From Ramlibacter sp. PS4R-6 (GTDB lineage Bacteria > Pseudomonadota > Gammaproteobacteria > Burkholderiales > Burkholderiaceae_C), in the NCBI RefSeq assembly GCF_037572775.1, contig NZ_JBBHKA010000001.1, positions 3,777,518 through 3,841,517 of the forward strand: 64,000 nucleotides of DNA, written 5' to 3'. Of this stretch, positions 1 to 8,835 are shown one piece after another. How positions within the stretch are numbered: position 1 is the stretch's first letter; the number at the start of each line of letters is the position of its first letter. The notes beneath the pieces are model-generated. The model did not search any database. It saw only the letters and a program-made list of their open reading frames with translations, and was not told where the DNA came from. The translations under genes and the position numbers were made by a program.

Positions 1-99
1 CGGCGTCATCACCGAGCCGCCCCCGACGCCGGTCAGGCCGACCAGCACGCCGGTGAAGGCGCCCGCGGTGGCGAGCATGGGGTTGAAGTCGAAGGTCAC
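1..99 (-). CDS. TauE/SafE-family sulfite/anion exporter, N-terminal fragment cut by window edge
   Basis: Only the first ~33 codons are inside the window; the rest lies to the left. The peptide contains a hydrophobic helix followed by GLTGVGGGSVMTP, the glycine-rich signature at the end of the first membrane segment of TauE/SafE permeases. Members move sulfite, sulfoacetate or related anions across the inner membrane, which fits the cysD-cysNC genes transcribed divergently. The start is uncertain: GTG at 99 is used here, ATG at 78 is possible, and the frame stays open further upstream without a good start codon. Confidence 0.6.
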   Translation of the reverse strand, partial: MTFDFNPMLATAGAFTGVLVGLTGVGGGSVMTP

Positions 100-135
100 G
101 GCCGGCTTGGTGTAGACTGCAGCCCGAAATATATG

Positions 136-158
136 TTTAACTGCACTCAGCAGTTTAA
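136..158. promoter_or_regulatory. operator-like inverted repeat before cysD region
   Basis: TTTAACTGC (136-144) and GCAGTTTAA (150-158) form a 9-bp inverted repeat with one mismatch around ACTCA. It lies in a short AT-rich island between the divergent exporter and the HTH-cysD frame, followed by another TGTTTAA at 160-166. The position suits a regulator of the divergent sulfur genes. Which protein binds is not shown; a CysB-like LysR protein or the adjacent HTH protein are guesses. Confidence 0.4.
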
Positions 159-168
159 TGTTTAATAC

Positions 169-969
169 ATGAAAGGCCACCAGATCCCGGTCGCCGACCT
201 CAACGCCCGGCGGCGTGAGGCGGTGCGCCTGCGGCTGCAGGGCGAAAAGCTCGCCGCGGTCGCTGCGGCCACGGGGCTGAGCGCGCCCACGATCATCGGG
301 GCCCTGAAGGCCTACCGGGACGGCGGCTGGAATGCCGTGCAAGTGAGCCCTCGCCAAGGCCGGCCGAAACGGGAGGCCGAAGGCCTGCCTCCGGAGCTCC
401 TGCACGGGCTCGTCCAGGCCATGCTCGCGGGCCCGCCGGAGGACTCCGGCGTCGGCCAGAAGCTGTGGAGCCGCAAGGCCCTGGGCGACTGGCTGAAGGC
501 CCAGGGCAGCGAGCGCAGCGCCGGCACCGTGACCCGGCTGTGCGAGATGCTCGGGCTGGATTTCGAGGACAGCGCCCTGCCCCAGGCCGCAAGCGCCGAG
601 GGCGTCATGCGCTGGTCGGGCATCGAGACCTACCTGCCCGCCTGGCCGGGCGTGCCGGCCGACAGCGGCAAGATCGGCCTGCTGGTCGCGCGCGATGCCC
701 GCGGCCAGCTGCTCTGGCTCGCCTTCGCCGGGCCGCTCGAAGCGCGCCACTACCGCGAATTCCTCCAACGCATCGCGACGCGACGCACCGCCATCGAGTT
801 GAGCGTGCCGGGCTCGGCGCGCCTGCTGCGCGTGCCCGAGCTGCGCGAGTGGCTGGATGCGCACCGCGATGCCGTGCGCCTCGTCGACCCGCAGGTCGGC
901 ACGCCCAGCGTGCTCGCCGCACCCACGATCCTCAGGGCGCCCGCGCCCGCCCCTGTCGAAAGGACCTCC
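169..969 (+). CDS. IS630-like HTH/transposase-derived domain, read in frame into cysD
   Basis: This 267-residue segment has no stop codon before cysD, so the frame 169-1869 encodes a 566-residue fusion if initiated here. Residues ~10-55 look like the HTH of IS630-type transposases, followed by a GRPKRE linker. A second winged-helix-like part comes next (~100-135). A degraded RNase-H-like part follows (~145-250), with an arginine-rich stretch ending near REWLDAH. I see no convincing DDE triad, which suggests a domesticated DNA-binding protein. No Shine-Dalgarno precedes ATG 169, where the sequence is AT-rich. It may be a separate regulator whose stop was lost, or a true fusion. Confidence 0.5.
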
Positions 970-1869
970 ATGAACCTCACCCACCTGCAACGCCTCGAGG
1001 CGGAGAGCATCCACATCATGCGCGAGGTGGTCGCCGAGTGCGAGAAGCCGGTGATGCTCTATTCCATCGGCAAGGACAGCGCCGTGATGCTGCACCTGGC
1101 GATGAAGGCCTTCTACCCGAGCAAGCCGCCTTTCCCGCTGCTGCACGTGGACACGCGGTGGAAGTTTCGCGACATGTACGCCTTCCGCGACAAGATGGTG
1201 AAGGACCTGGGGCTGGACCTGCTGGTGCACACCAACCCCGAAGGCGTCGCGAAGAACATCAACCCCTTCACGCACGGCTCTGCGATCCACACCGACGTGA
1301 TGAAGACCGAGGGCCTGAAGCAGGCGCTGGACAAGTACGGCTTCGACGCGGCCTTCGGCGGCGCGCGCCGCGACGAGGAGAAGTCGCGCGCGAAGGAACG
1401 CATCTTCTCCTTCCGCACCGCGCAGCACCGCTGGGACCCCAAGAGCCAGCGCCCCGAGCTCTGGAAGCTGTACAACGCGCGCAAGCACAAGGGCGAGTCG
1501 CTGCGCGTGTTCCCGCTGTCGAACTGGACCGAACTGGACATCTGGCAGTACATCTACCTGCAGAAGATCCCGATCGTGCCGCTGTACTTCGCGGCCAAGC
1601 GCCCGGTGGTCGAGCGCGGCGGCACGCTGATCATGGTCGACGACGAGCGCATGCCGCTGGGCGCGGGCGAGGTGCCCATGATGCGCAAGGTGCGCTTCCG
1701 CACGCTGGGCTGCTACCCGCTGACCGGCGCGATCGAGTCCGAGGCCGACACGCTGCAGGACATCATCCAGGAGATGCTGCTGGCGAAGACCTCCGAGCGC
1801 CAGGGCCGCGTGATCGACCACGACCAGTCGGCCTCGATGGAGAAGAAGAAGCAGGAGGGCTATTTCTGA
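970..1869 (+). CDS. cysD: sulfate adenylyltransferase subunit 2 (CysD)
   Basis: CysD is the catalytic subunit of ATP sulfurylase. It makes adenosine 5'-phosphosulfate from sulfate and ATP, driven by GTP hydrolysis on CysN. The protein from ATG 970 is 299 residues, the normal CysD length. It carries the PP-loop [10 protein letters not shown] at 32-41 and a conserved [15 protein letters not shown] segment. The start at 970 is supported by GAAAGGA a few bases upstream and by the family N-terminus [13 protein letters not shown]. The frame is open upstream to 169. The stop overlaps the cysNC start as TGATG, implying coupled translation. Confidence 0.95.
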   Translation: MNLTHLQRLEAESIHIMREVVAECEKPVMLYSIGKDSAVMLHLAMKAFYPSKPPFPLLHVDTRWKFRDMYAFRDKMVKDLGLDLLVHTNPEGVAKNINPFTHGSAIHTDVMKTEGLKQALDKYGFDAAFGGARRDEEKSRAKERIFSFRTAQHRWDPKSQRPELWKLYNARKHKGESLRVFPLSNWTELDIWQYIYLQKIPIVPLYFAAKRPVVERGGTLIMVDDERMPLGAGEVPMMRKVRFRTLGCYPLTGAIESEADTLQDIIQEMLLAKTSERQGRVIDHDQSASMEKKKQEGYF

Positions 1870-3764
1870 TGGACGCGCTCATTTCCACCGACATCGCCCA
1901 ATACCTCGAGAAGCACGAGAAGAAGAGCCTGCTGCGCTTCATCACCTGCGGCAGCGTCGACGACGGCAAGAGCACGCTGATCGGCCGCCTGCTGTACGAC
2001 TCGAAGATGCTGTTCGAGGACCAGATTGCGGCGATGGAAGCCGACTCGCGCAAGTGGGGCACGCAGGGCGACAACATCGACTTCGCGCTGCTCGTCGACG
2101 GCCTGGCCGCCGAGCGCGAGCAGGGCATCACCATCGACGTCGCCTACCGCTTCTTCTCGACCGAGAACCGCAAGTTCATCGTCGCCGACACGCCGGGCCA
2201 CGAGCAGTACACGCGCAACATGGTCACCGGTGCGTCGACGGCCGACGCCGCGATCCTGATGGTCGATGCTCGCAAGGGCGTGCTCACGCAGACCCGGCGC
2301 CACAGCTACCTGGTGTCGCTGCTGGGCATCGAGCACATCTGCGTGGCCATCAACAAGATGGACCTCGTCGACTACACGGAGAAGACGTATCAGAAGATCG
2401 TCGACGACTACCTGGCGTTCGCCGGGCAGATCGGCCTGAAGGACGTCACCTTCATCCCGGTCTCCGCCTTCAAGGGCCACAACATCACCGGCCGCAGCGA
2501 GAAGATGCCCTGGTACAACGGGCCGACACTGATGGGTTGGCTCGAGACGGTGGAAGTGGACGAGGAGCGCCAGCAGAAGGGCCCGTTCCGCCTGCCCGTG
2601 CAATGGGTGAACCGCCCGGACCTCGACTTCCGCGGCTTCTCCGGCACGATCGCGGGTGGCACGGTGAAGCCCGGCGACCGCATCCGGGTACAGCCCTCCG
2701 GCAAGGAGAGCACCGTCAAGCGCATCGTCACCCTCGACGGCGACCTGCCGCACGCGGTGGCGGGCCAGTCGGTGACGATCGCGCTCGCCGACGAAGTGGA
2801 CATCTCGCGCGGCGACCTGATCTCGCAGGCCGATGCGCCGGCCGGTGTCGCCGACCAGTTCGAGACCACCATCGTATGGATGCACGAGGAGCAGCTGCTG
2901 CCCGGCCGCTTCTACCTGATGAAGATGGGCACGCGCACGGTGACCGCTTCCGTGATGGACGTGAAGTACCAGGTCAACGTCAACACGCTGGAGCACACCG
3001 CCGCCAAGACGCTGGGCCTGAACGCCATCGGCGTGTGCACGCTCAACCTTGACCGCCCCATCGGCTTCGATCCCTACAAGGAGAACCGCGACACCGGCGG
3101 TTTCATCCTGATCGACCGCATGACCAACGCCACCGTCGGCGCGGGGATGATCCATTTCGCGCTGCGCCGCAGCCAGAACGTGCACGTGCAGCACACGGAC
3201 GTGGACAAGGCCGCGCGCTGCAAGCTGAACGGCCAGAAGTCGTGCGTCGTGTGGTTCACGGGCCTGTCGGGATCGGGCAAGTCAACCATCTCGAACCTTC
3301 TCGAGAAGCGCCTCTTCGCGATGGGCCACCGCACCTACCTGCTCGACGGCGACAACGTGCGGCACGGCCTCAACAAGGACCTGGGCTTCACCGACACCGA
3401 CCGCGTGGAGAACATCCGCCGCGTCGCCGAAGTGGCCAAGCTGATGGTCGATGCGGGCCTGATTGTGATGACCGCGTTCATCTCGCCCTTCCGCGCCGAG
3501 CGGCGCATGGCGCGCTCGCTCGTCGCGCAGGACGAGTTCATCGAGATCCACATCGACGTGCCGCTGGCCGTGGCCGAGCAGCGCGACGTGAAGGGCCTGT
3601 ACAAGAAGGCGCGGCGCGGCGAGCTGAAGAACTTCACCGGCATCGACTCGCGCTACGAGGAGCCGGAGTCGCCCGAGCTGCGCCTGCAGACCGACCGCGT
3701 CACGCCCGCGGAAGCGGTCGACCGCATCGTCGCGCTGCTGCGCGAGCGCGGCGTGTTGCCCTAG
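1869..3764 (+). CDS. cysNC: bifunctional sulfate adenylyltransferase subunit 1 / APS kinase (CysNC)
   Basis: The 631-residue protein joins the CysN GTPase to APS kinase, so the product of CysD-CysN is phosphorylated to PAPS by the same polypeptide. The GTPase part shows GSVDDGKST at 28-36, DTPGH at 107-111 and NKMD at 162-165, followed by EF-Tu-like beta-barrel domains to about 445. The kinase part begins near 455 with P-loop GLSGSGKST at 465-473 and the conserved FISPF with Ser539. Stand-alone CysN is about 430-475 residues, so the extra ~190 residues are the CysC domain. The stop shares a CTAG with the convergent epimerase gene. Confidence 0.95.
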   Translation: MDALISTDIAQYLEKHEKKSLLRFITCGSVDDGKSTLIGRLLYDSKMLFEDQIAAMEADSRKWGTQGDNIDFALLVDGLAAEREQGITIDVAYRFFSTENRKFIVADTPGHEQYTRNMVTGASTADAAILMVDARKGVLTQTRRHSYLVSLLGIEHICVAINKMDLVDYTEKTYQKIVDDYLAFAGQIGLKDVTFIPVSAFKGHNITGRSEKMPWYNGPTLMGWLETVEVDEERQQKGPFRLPVQWVNRPDLDFRGFSGTIAGGTVKPGDRIRVQPSGKESTVKRIVTLDGDLPHAVAGQSVTIALADEVDISRGDLISQADAPAGVADQFETTIVWMHEEQLLPGRFYLMKMGTRTVTASVMDVKYQVNVNTLEHTAAKTLGLNAIGVCTLNLDRPIGFDPYKENRDTGGFILIDRMTNATVGAGMIHFALRRSQNVHVQHTDVDKAARCKLNGQKSCVVWFTGLSGSGKSTISNLLEKRLFAMGHRTYLLDGDNVRHGLNKDLGFTDTDRVENIRRVAEVAKLMVDAGLIVMTAFISPFRAERRMARSLVAQDEFIEIHIDVPLAVAEQRDVKGLYKKARRGELKNFTGIDSRYEEPESPELRLQTDRVTPAEAVDRIVALLRERGVLP

Positions 3765-4693
3765 GGCCGCATGGCCGCGAGGCCTTCGCGCACGGTCGGA
3801 AAGCGCAGCGCCACGCGCAGCTCGCGCTTGAGGCGCTCGTTGGACAGCTGCCGGGATTCGTTCAGGAAGCCCAGCGAGTTGAGCGACAGCTCCTGTTCGG
3901 CCGATGCCCGCGCGACGCGGCGCGGCCGTTGCAGGCCGTAGATGTCCGCTGCCAGGTCGTAGTAGTCGCCCGCCTTCAGGCGCGTGTCGTCGTTGGTGTT
4001 GTACACACGCTGCGCCGAACCCCGCCAAAGCGCCACCTCGACGGCCAGCGCGAGATCGTCGGCATGCACGTGGTTCGTGTACACATCCTCGGGGGCCGCC
4101 AGCACGGGCGTGCCCTGCTCGAGGCGCTCACGCGGGCTGCCGCTGCGCCCCGGCCCGTAGATGCCCGGCACACGCAGGATGGACACGCGCGACCCGGTGC
4201 GGCGGCCGAAATGCCGCACCAGCCGCTCGGCGTCGAGCCGGCGCTGCGCGCGCGGCGTCCTCGGGTTCGGCGGACGAGCCTCGGCGACAAGAGCCCCGCC
4301 GCAGTCGCCGTACACCCCACTGGTGGACGCGTAGACCATGCTCGCCGGCGCGGACCGCCCCGCCAGCGCGCGCAGCAGGGCGAGCGTGCGGAAGTCCCGC
4401 CACCACGCACCCGAGTGCTCGGTCGCCGGCGGCGCGAGGTGGATGGCACGGGTGGCGAGGCCGGCCAGGCGCCGCAACGACAGGGGGTCATCGAGATTGC
4501 CCGCCAGGGGCACGATCCCCGCCGCCCGCAAGGTTGCATGACGCTCCGGTGTGGAGCTGAGCGCCCTCATCAGCACGCGCCCGCGCAAGCGGCTGGCGAC
4601 ACGCAACCCGATGTCGCCGCAGCCCACGATGAGCACGCGCTCGCGCCGGAAGCGCGACGGCAGCGCGCCTAGGGGACTCTGGATTGAGGGCAA
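3761..4693 (-). CDS. NAD(P)-binding epimerase/SDR, YeeZ-like
   Basis: This is an extended short-chain dehydrogenase-type protein of about 310 residues. The N-terminal Rossmann motif is [13 protein letters not shown], and [10 protein letters not shown] marks the sugar-epimerase-like core. The usual catalytic YxxxK is not evident; the matching place reads [11 protein letters not shown], as in YeeZ-type proteins, so the reaction is unknown. The start is uncertain. TTG at 4693 leaves a 43-base gap to the divergent gene, whereas ATG at 4738 would overlap that gene's own start codon. The stop overlaps the cysNC stop in CTAG. Confidence 0.8.
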   Translation of the reverse strand: MPSIQSPLGALPSRFRRERVLIVGCGDIGLRVASRLRGRVLMRALSSTPERHATLRAAGIVPLAGNLDDPLSLRRLAGLATRAIHLAPPATEHSGAWWRDFRTLALLRALAGRSAPASMVYASTSGVYGDCGGALVAEARPPNPRTPRAQRRLDAERLVRHFGRRTGSRVSILRVPGIYGPGRSGSPRERLEQGTPVLAAPEDVYTNHVHADDLALAVEVALWRGSAQRVYNTNDDTRLKAGDYYDLAADIYGLQRPRRVARASAEQELSLNSLGFLNESRQLSNERLKRELRVALRFPTVREGLAAMRP

Positions 4694-4736
4694 AATCGAC
4701 TGTTCGCGACAACGACCGCCCGAGGATACCGAAAAC

Positions 4737-5825
4737 ATGACGAGCCCCAGCGCACCGACCGGACCCTTCAAGGTGACGGCCCAGCCGAGCGGGCGCTCGT
4801 TCGAAGTCGAAGGTGGCGAGGCGATCCTGCCCGCCGCCATCCGCCAGGGCATCGGCATGCCCTACGGCTGCAAGGACGGCGCGTGCGGCTCGTGCAAGTG
4901 CAAGAAGCTCGAGGGCATCGTGGTGCACGGCACCCACCAGGCCAAGGCATTGAGCGCCGAGGAAGAAGCCGAGGGCTACATCCTCACCTGCTGCGGCGTG
5001 CCGCAGAGCGACGTCGTCATCTACTCCAAGCAGGTCACCGACGAGAGCGCCTTCCCCGTGCGCAAGATGCCCTCGCGCGTGCTGTCGATGGAGCGGCGCT
5101 CGCCCGACGTCGTGGTGCTGCGCATGCAGCTGCCCGCCAACGACACCATGCGCTTCCACGCGGGCCAGTACGTCGAGTTCATCCTGCGCGACGGCGCGCG
5201 CCGCAGCTACTCGATGGCCAATGCGCCGCACCGGCTGATGCAGGAGACAGGCCCGGGCACCAGCGCGCCGGTGATCGAGCTGCATATCCGCCACATGCCC
5301 GGCGGCAAGTTCACCGACCACGTGTTCACGGCGATGAAGGAAAAGGAGATCATGCGCGTCGAAGGGCCGTACGGCAGCTTCTACCTGCGCGAGGACTCGG
5401 ACAAGCCCATCGTGCTGCTCGCATCGGGCACCGGCTTCGCACCGATCAAGGCCGTGATCGAACACCTGCAGTTCAAGGGCATCCAGCGCCCGGCCACGCT
5501 GTACTGGGGCGGCCGCCGCCCGGCGGACCTGTACCTGGACGACTGGGTGAAGGCGCAGCTCGCGCAGATGCCGACGCTGCAGTACGTGCCCGTCATCTCC
5601 AACGCGCTGCCCGAGGACAACTGGACCGGCCGCACGGGCTTCGTGCACAAGGCGGTGATGGAAGACTTCCCCGACCTCTCGGGCCACCAGGTGTATGCCT
5701 GCGGCGCGCCCATCGTGGTCGACTCCGCGCGCGAGCAGTTCAGCGCGCAGTGCAAGCTGCCCCCCGACGAGTTCTACGCCGACGCCTTCACGAGCGAGTC
5801 GGACAAGCACGGCAAGACCGCATGA
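4737..5825 (+). CDS. 2Fe-2S ferredoxin / FAD-NAD(P)H oxidoreductase (CDP-6-deoxy-delta-3,4-glucoseen reductase-like)
   Basis: The 362-residue protein has an N-terminal plant-type ferredoxin domain with Cys45, Cys50, Cys53 and a fourth ligand at Cys85 or Cys86. A ferredoxin-reductase module follows with FAD-binding RRSYSMANAP and NAD-binding GTGFAPIKAVIEHL. Such single-chain reductases pass electrons from NAD(P)H to an oxygenase or dehydratase partner. Burkholderiales homologues are often labelled as the deoxysugar reductase named above, but no deoxysugar genes are nearby, so the partner is unknown. ATG 4737 gives a complete ferredoxin domain. The end overlaps the next gene as ATGA. Confidence 0.85.
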   Translation: MTSPSAPTGPFKVTAQPSGRSFEVEGGEAILPAAIRQGIGMPYGCKDGACGSCKCKKLEGIVVHGTHQAKALSAEEEAEGYILTCCGVPQSDVVIYSKQVTDESAFPVRKMPSRVLSMERRSPDVVVLRMQLPANDTMRFHAGQYVEFILRDGARRSYSMANAPHRLMQETGPGTSAPVIELHIRHMPGGKFTDHVFTAMKEKEIMRVEGPYGSFYLREDSDKPIVLLASGTGFAPIKAVIEHLQFKGIQRPATLYWGGRRPADLYLDDWVKAQLAQMPTLQYVPVISNALPEDNWTGRTGFVHKAVMEDFPDLSGHQVYACGAPIVVDSAREQFSAQCKLPPDEFYADAFTSESDKHGKTA

Positions 5826-6784
5826 TCCAAAGACGCCCCTTCCTTCTCGCGGCCGCGAGCGCCCTCGCCCTGCCCGCCTTCGCGCAACAGCGCCCCATCC
5901 GCCTGGTCGTCCCGTACGCCGCCGGCGGCCCCATCGACGTCACCGCGCGCCTGCTCGCCGAACGCGTCAAGGATTCGCTGGGCACCCTCATCATCGACAA
6001 CAAGCCCGGCGGCGGCGGCAACATCGGCGCCGACATCGTGGCCAAGGCGCCGCCCGACGGCCTCACCATCGGCATCTCGGCCGTCGCGACGCACGCGATC
6101 AACCCGTGGCTGTTCGCGAAGATGCCGTACGACGCGGTGAAGGACTTCACGCCGATCACGCAGATGGTCCGCGTGCCCAACGTGCTGGTCATGAACGCGG
6201 AGACGGCCGCGCGCCTGAAGATCAACTCGGTGCGCGACCTCGTCGCGTACGCCAAGGCCAACCCGGCCAAGCTCAACTACGGCAGCGGCGGCAACGGCAG
6301 CGCGGGGCACCTCGCCGGCGAGATGTTCAAGAGCGGCGCGGGCATCTTTGCCGTGCACATCCCCTACAACGGCGGCAACCCGGCGCAGCTGGCGCTGCTG
6401 TCGGGCCAGGTCGACTTCAACTTCGACAACCTCGCCACCGCGGCGCCGAACATCCGGGCGGGCAAGCTGAAAGCTCTCGCCGTCACCACGCTCAACCGTT
6501 CGCCTGCGCTGCCCGACGTCCCACCCGTGGCCGACACCGTCAAGGGGTTCGCGATCGACACCTGGTGGGGACTCGTCGGCCCCGCGGGCATGCCCGCGGA
6601 CCTCGTCGCGAAATACAACGCCGCGTTCGTTGCTGCACTGCAATCGCCTGAAGCGAGGACGCGCTTCGGCGCGCTGATGGCCGAGCCCGTGTGGAATACG
6701 CCACAGGAATTCGGCCGCTTCATGCAATCCGAGCTCGTGAAATACGAAAAAGTTGTGAAGCTTTCCGGCGCCAAGGTCGACTGA
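5822..6784 (+). CDS. Bug family tripartite tricarboxylate transporter substrate-binding protein
   Basis: This 320-residue periplasmic binding protein starts with a short signal peptide (RRPFLLAAASALALPAFA) and continues with the Bug/TctC signature IRLVVPYAAGGPIDVTAR. The usual NKPGGGGNIGAD and a late GLVGPAGMPADLVAKYN segment are present. Bug proteins bind carboxylates or other small acids; the ligand cannot be read from sequence. It overlaps the preceding reductase by four bases, so the two are probably co-translated. The membrane components TctA and TctB lie far away at 47823-49842. Bug genes are commonly orphaned in this order. Confidence 0.93.
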   Translation: MIQRRPFLLAAASALALPAFAQQRPIRLVVPYAAGGPIDVTARLLAERVKDSLGTLIIDNKPGGGGNIGADIVAKAPPDGLTIGISAVATHAINPWLFAKMPYDAVKDFTPITQMVRVPNVLVMNAETAARLKINSVRDLVAYAKANPAKLNYGSGGNGSAGHLAGEMFKSGAGIFAVHIPYNGGNPAQLALLSGQVDFNFDNLATAAPNIRAGKLKALAVTTLNRSPALPDVPPVADTVKGFAIDTWWGLVGPAGMPADLVAKYNAAFVAALQSPEARTRFGALMAEPVWNTPQEFGRFMQSELVKYEKVVKLSGAKVD

Positions 6785-6816
6785 CCCTAAGCAGTCTCTC
6801 CGACACCGCGTGTGCG

Positions 6817-6871
6817 GTTTGTCCTACAAACGGCCGGGCTGCTGCTGACCTACAACGTGCCTCAGCAGCAG
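6817..6871 (+). promoter_or_regulatory. two perfect hairpins in the leader of the beta-barrel gene
   Basis: GTTTGT-CCT-ACAAAC (6817-6831) is followed by CTGCTGCTGA (6839-6848) and TCAGCAGCAG (6862-6871), a perfect 10-bp stem with a 13-base loop. The second stem ends directly at the start of the purine-rich ribosome-binding region GGAAGAAGGAGA for the gene at 6889. There is no U-tract, so a simple terminator for the Bug gene is unlikely. The arrangement suggests translational control or RNA stability of the outer-membrane-type gene. Confidence 0.45.
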
Positions 6872-6888
6872 GGAAGAAGGAGACAGCC

Positions 6889-7296
6889 ATGGGCATCGCG
6901 CGCAGGGTTTTCGCATCCGTCATCCTCCTCGCGGCCGGCATCGTGCAGGCCCAGCAGCAGGAGGCTGCCTCTCCCTATTCGCTCGGCCTGGCCGTGAGCC
7001 GCGCGCCCATCGGGCTCAAGGACCTGAGCGTCGTCGGCCGTGCGCAGGTGGCCTCCTTCACCGCATTCGGCAAGCTGGGGACGACCACCGCGTCACGCCC
7101 CGATGCACCGCTGACCGGCCTGTCCACGCTAGCGGTGCCGCTGCAGGAAACCGCGCCGGGGATGTCCTGGGGCGGCGGGGTCAGCTGGGACTTCTCACCG
7201 CGCCTGACGGCCACCTTCGAGTGGATTTCCTACGACCTGCGCATGTCCACGGGGCTCGTGCGGTCGACGAACCTGGGGCTGCAATACAAGTACTGA
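6889..7296 (+). CDS. short outer-membrane beta-barrel-like protein, probably internally shortened
   Basis: The 135-residue product has a signal peptide ending near GIVQAQQ. After SPYSLGLAVSRAPIG it moves straight into strands such as TAFGKLGTT, SWGGGVSWDFSPRLTATFEW and a terminal STNLGLQYKY with the C-terminal aromatic of outer-membrane barrels. OmpA-like 8-strand barrels of this order, as I know the family, run to about 190-210 residues, so around one third, including early strands, seems missing without a frameshift. AAGGAGA lies seven bases before ATG 6889. The two leader hairpins argue the gene is or was regulated. It could be non-functional. Confidence 0.7.
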   Translation: MGIARRVFASVILLAAGIVQAQQQEAASPYSLGLAVSRAPIGLKDLSVVGRAQVASFTAFGKLGTTTASRPDAPLTGLSTLAVPLQETAPGMSWGGGVSWDFSPRLTATFEWISYDLRMSTGLVRSTNLGLQYKY

Positions 7297-7302
7297 GCGG
7301 CG

Positions 7303-8019
7303 CTACTCGCCCAGGTAGGCGGCCCGCACCTTCGGGTCGTTGAGCATCGCCTTGCCTTCGCCGCTCATGGTGATGAGCCCGGACTCCATCACGTAGCCGC
7401 GGTTGGCGATGTCCAGCGCGCGCGCCGCGTTCTGCTCGACCAGCAGCACCGTCACGCCCTGCGCGTACACGTCGCGCACCACCTCGAAGATCTTGTCGAC
7501 CATGATGGGCGACAGGCCCATCGACGGCTCGTCCATCAGCAGCACCTTCGGCCGGCTCATGAGCGCGCGGCCCATCGCGAGCATCTGCTGCTCGCCGCCC
7601 GACAGCGTGCCCGCGAGCTGCTCGCGGCGTTCCTTCAGGCGCGGGAAGATGCCGTACACCTTGTCCATGTCCGCCGCGATGCCCTCCTTGTCGCTGCGGA
7701 TGTGCGCGCCCATCAGCAGGTTCTCGGCAATGGTCATGCGGGTGAAGATGCCGCGGCCTTCCGGCACCATGGCCAGGCCTTCCTTCACCAGTTCCCAGGG
7801 GCCGCGGCCCTTGATGCTGCGCCCCAGGTATTCGATGTCGCCGCCGGCCAGCGGCAGCGAGCCCGTGATGGCCTTCATCGTGGTGGTCTTGCCGGCGCCG
7901 TTGGAGCCGATGAGCGAAACGAGCTCGCCCTCGCGCACCTCGAAATCCACGCCCTTGACGGCCTGGATGCCGCCGTAGGCCACCTTCACGCCGCTCACCT
8001 TCAGGAGCACGTTGCTCAT
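7303..8019 (-). CDS. livF: branched-chain amino acid ABC transporter ATP-binding protein (LivF)
   Basis: The 238-residue ATPase carries Walker A GSNGAGKTTT, the LSGGEQQ signature and the LLMDEPSMGL Walker B typical of LivF. With LivG it powers import of branched-chain amino acids or related amides through LivH/LivM. ATG 8019 overlaps the livG stop as ATGA; an upstream extension in the same frame lies inside livG and is not used. It is the last gene of the liv cluster. Confidence 0.95.
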   Translation of the reverse strand: MSNVLLKVSGVKVAYGGIQAVKGVDFEVREGELVSLIGSNGAGKTTTMKAITGSLPLAGGDIEYLGRSIKGRGPWELVKEGLAMVPEGRGIFTRMTIAENLLMGAHIRSDKEGIAADMDKVYGIFPRLKERREQLAGTLSGGEQQMLAMGRALMSRPKVLLMDEPSMGLSPIMVDKIFEVVRDVYAQGVTVLLVEQNAARALDIANRGYVMESGLITMSGEGKAMLNDPKVRAAYLGE

Positions 8020-8825
8020 TCTTCGTCCCCCGCGGTGGCGGCCGCGGGCGCGCCCGCGACGTAGCTGTGGCCCAGGTAGGCCTCGATCACCTTCTCGTTG
8101 CGCTGCACGTCGTAGGGCGAGCCCTGCGCGATCGACTTGCCGTAGTCCAGCACGGTGACGCTGTCGCACAGGCCCATCACCAGCTTCACGTCGTGCTCGA
8201 TCAGCAGGATGGTGCTGCCGTCGTTGCGGATGCGGTCGATCAGCTCGCGCAGCTGCACCTTCTCGGTGGCGTTCATGCCGGCCGCCGGCTCGTCGAGCGC
8301 AATCAGCTGCGGGTCGGTCGCCAGCGCGCGAGCGATCTCCAGGCGGCGTTGGTCGCCATACGAGAGCGTGCGCGCCTTGTAATCCGTATAGCCCGGGATG
8401 CCGACATAGTCGAGCAGCTCCTGCGCGCGCTTGGCGATCGCTGCTTCCTCGTTCACGAAATGCTTCGTGCGGAACATCGCGCCCATGAGGCCCGACTCCG
8501 TGCGGATGTGGCGGCCGACCATCACGTTCTCGAGCGCCGTCATCTCGGCAAAGAGCCGGATGTTCTGGAAGGTGCGCGCGATGCCGGCCTTGGCCACCTC
8601 GTGCACCGCGCTCGGCACGTAGGGCTTGCCGGCGAGCTCGAAACTGCCGCTGTCGGCGGTGTACAGCCCGGTGATCACGTTGAAGAAGGTCGTCTTGCCG
8701 GCGCCGTTCGGGCCGATCAGGCCGTAGACCTGGCCGCGCTCGATGGTGAGCCCGACGTCGGAGAGCGCCTGCAGGCCCCCGAAGCGCTTGGATACGCCGC
8801 TGACGCGAAGGACGGTTTCAGCCAT
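8016..8825 (-). CDS. livG: branched-chain amino acid ABC transporter ATP-binding protein (LivG)
   Basis: The 269-residue ATPase shows Walker A GPNGAGKTTFFN, a signature YGDQRRLEIARAL in place of the common LSGGQ (normal in LivG) and IALDEPAAGMN. It pairs with LivF. ATG 8825 sits five bases after AGGTGA and is preferred; GTG 8834 in the same frame would add three residues. The livM stop is 10 bases upstream of the chosen start. Confidence 0.94.
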   Translation of the reverse strand: MAETVLRVSGVSKRFGGLQALSDVGLTIERGQVYGLIGPNGAGKTTFFNVITGLYTADSGSFELAGKPYVPSAVHEVAKAGIARTFQNIRLFAEMTALENVMVGRHIRTESGLMGAMFRTKHFVNEEAAIAKRAQELLDYVGIPGYTDYKARTLSYGDQRRLEIARALATDPQLIALDEPAAGMNATEKVQLRELIDRIRNDGSTILLIEHDVKLVMGLCDSVTVLDYGKSIAQGSPYDVQRNEKVIEAYLGHSYVAGAPAAATAGDEE

Positions 8826-8835
8826 GCCGCTCACC

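Noticed and set aside
169..969. Intact insertion sequence
   Set aside because: No terminal inverted repeats, no target duplication and no convincing DDE triad were seen.
465..1868. N-terminal extension of CysNC in the frame overlapping cysD
   Set aside because: Arg/Ala-rich shadow of cysD; the CysNC family start is at 1869, overlapping the cysD stop.
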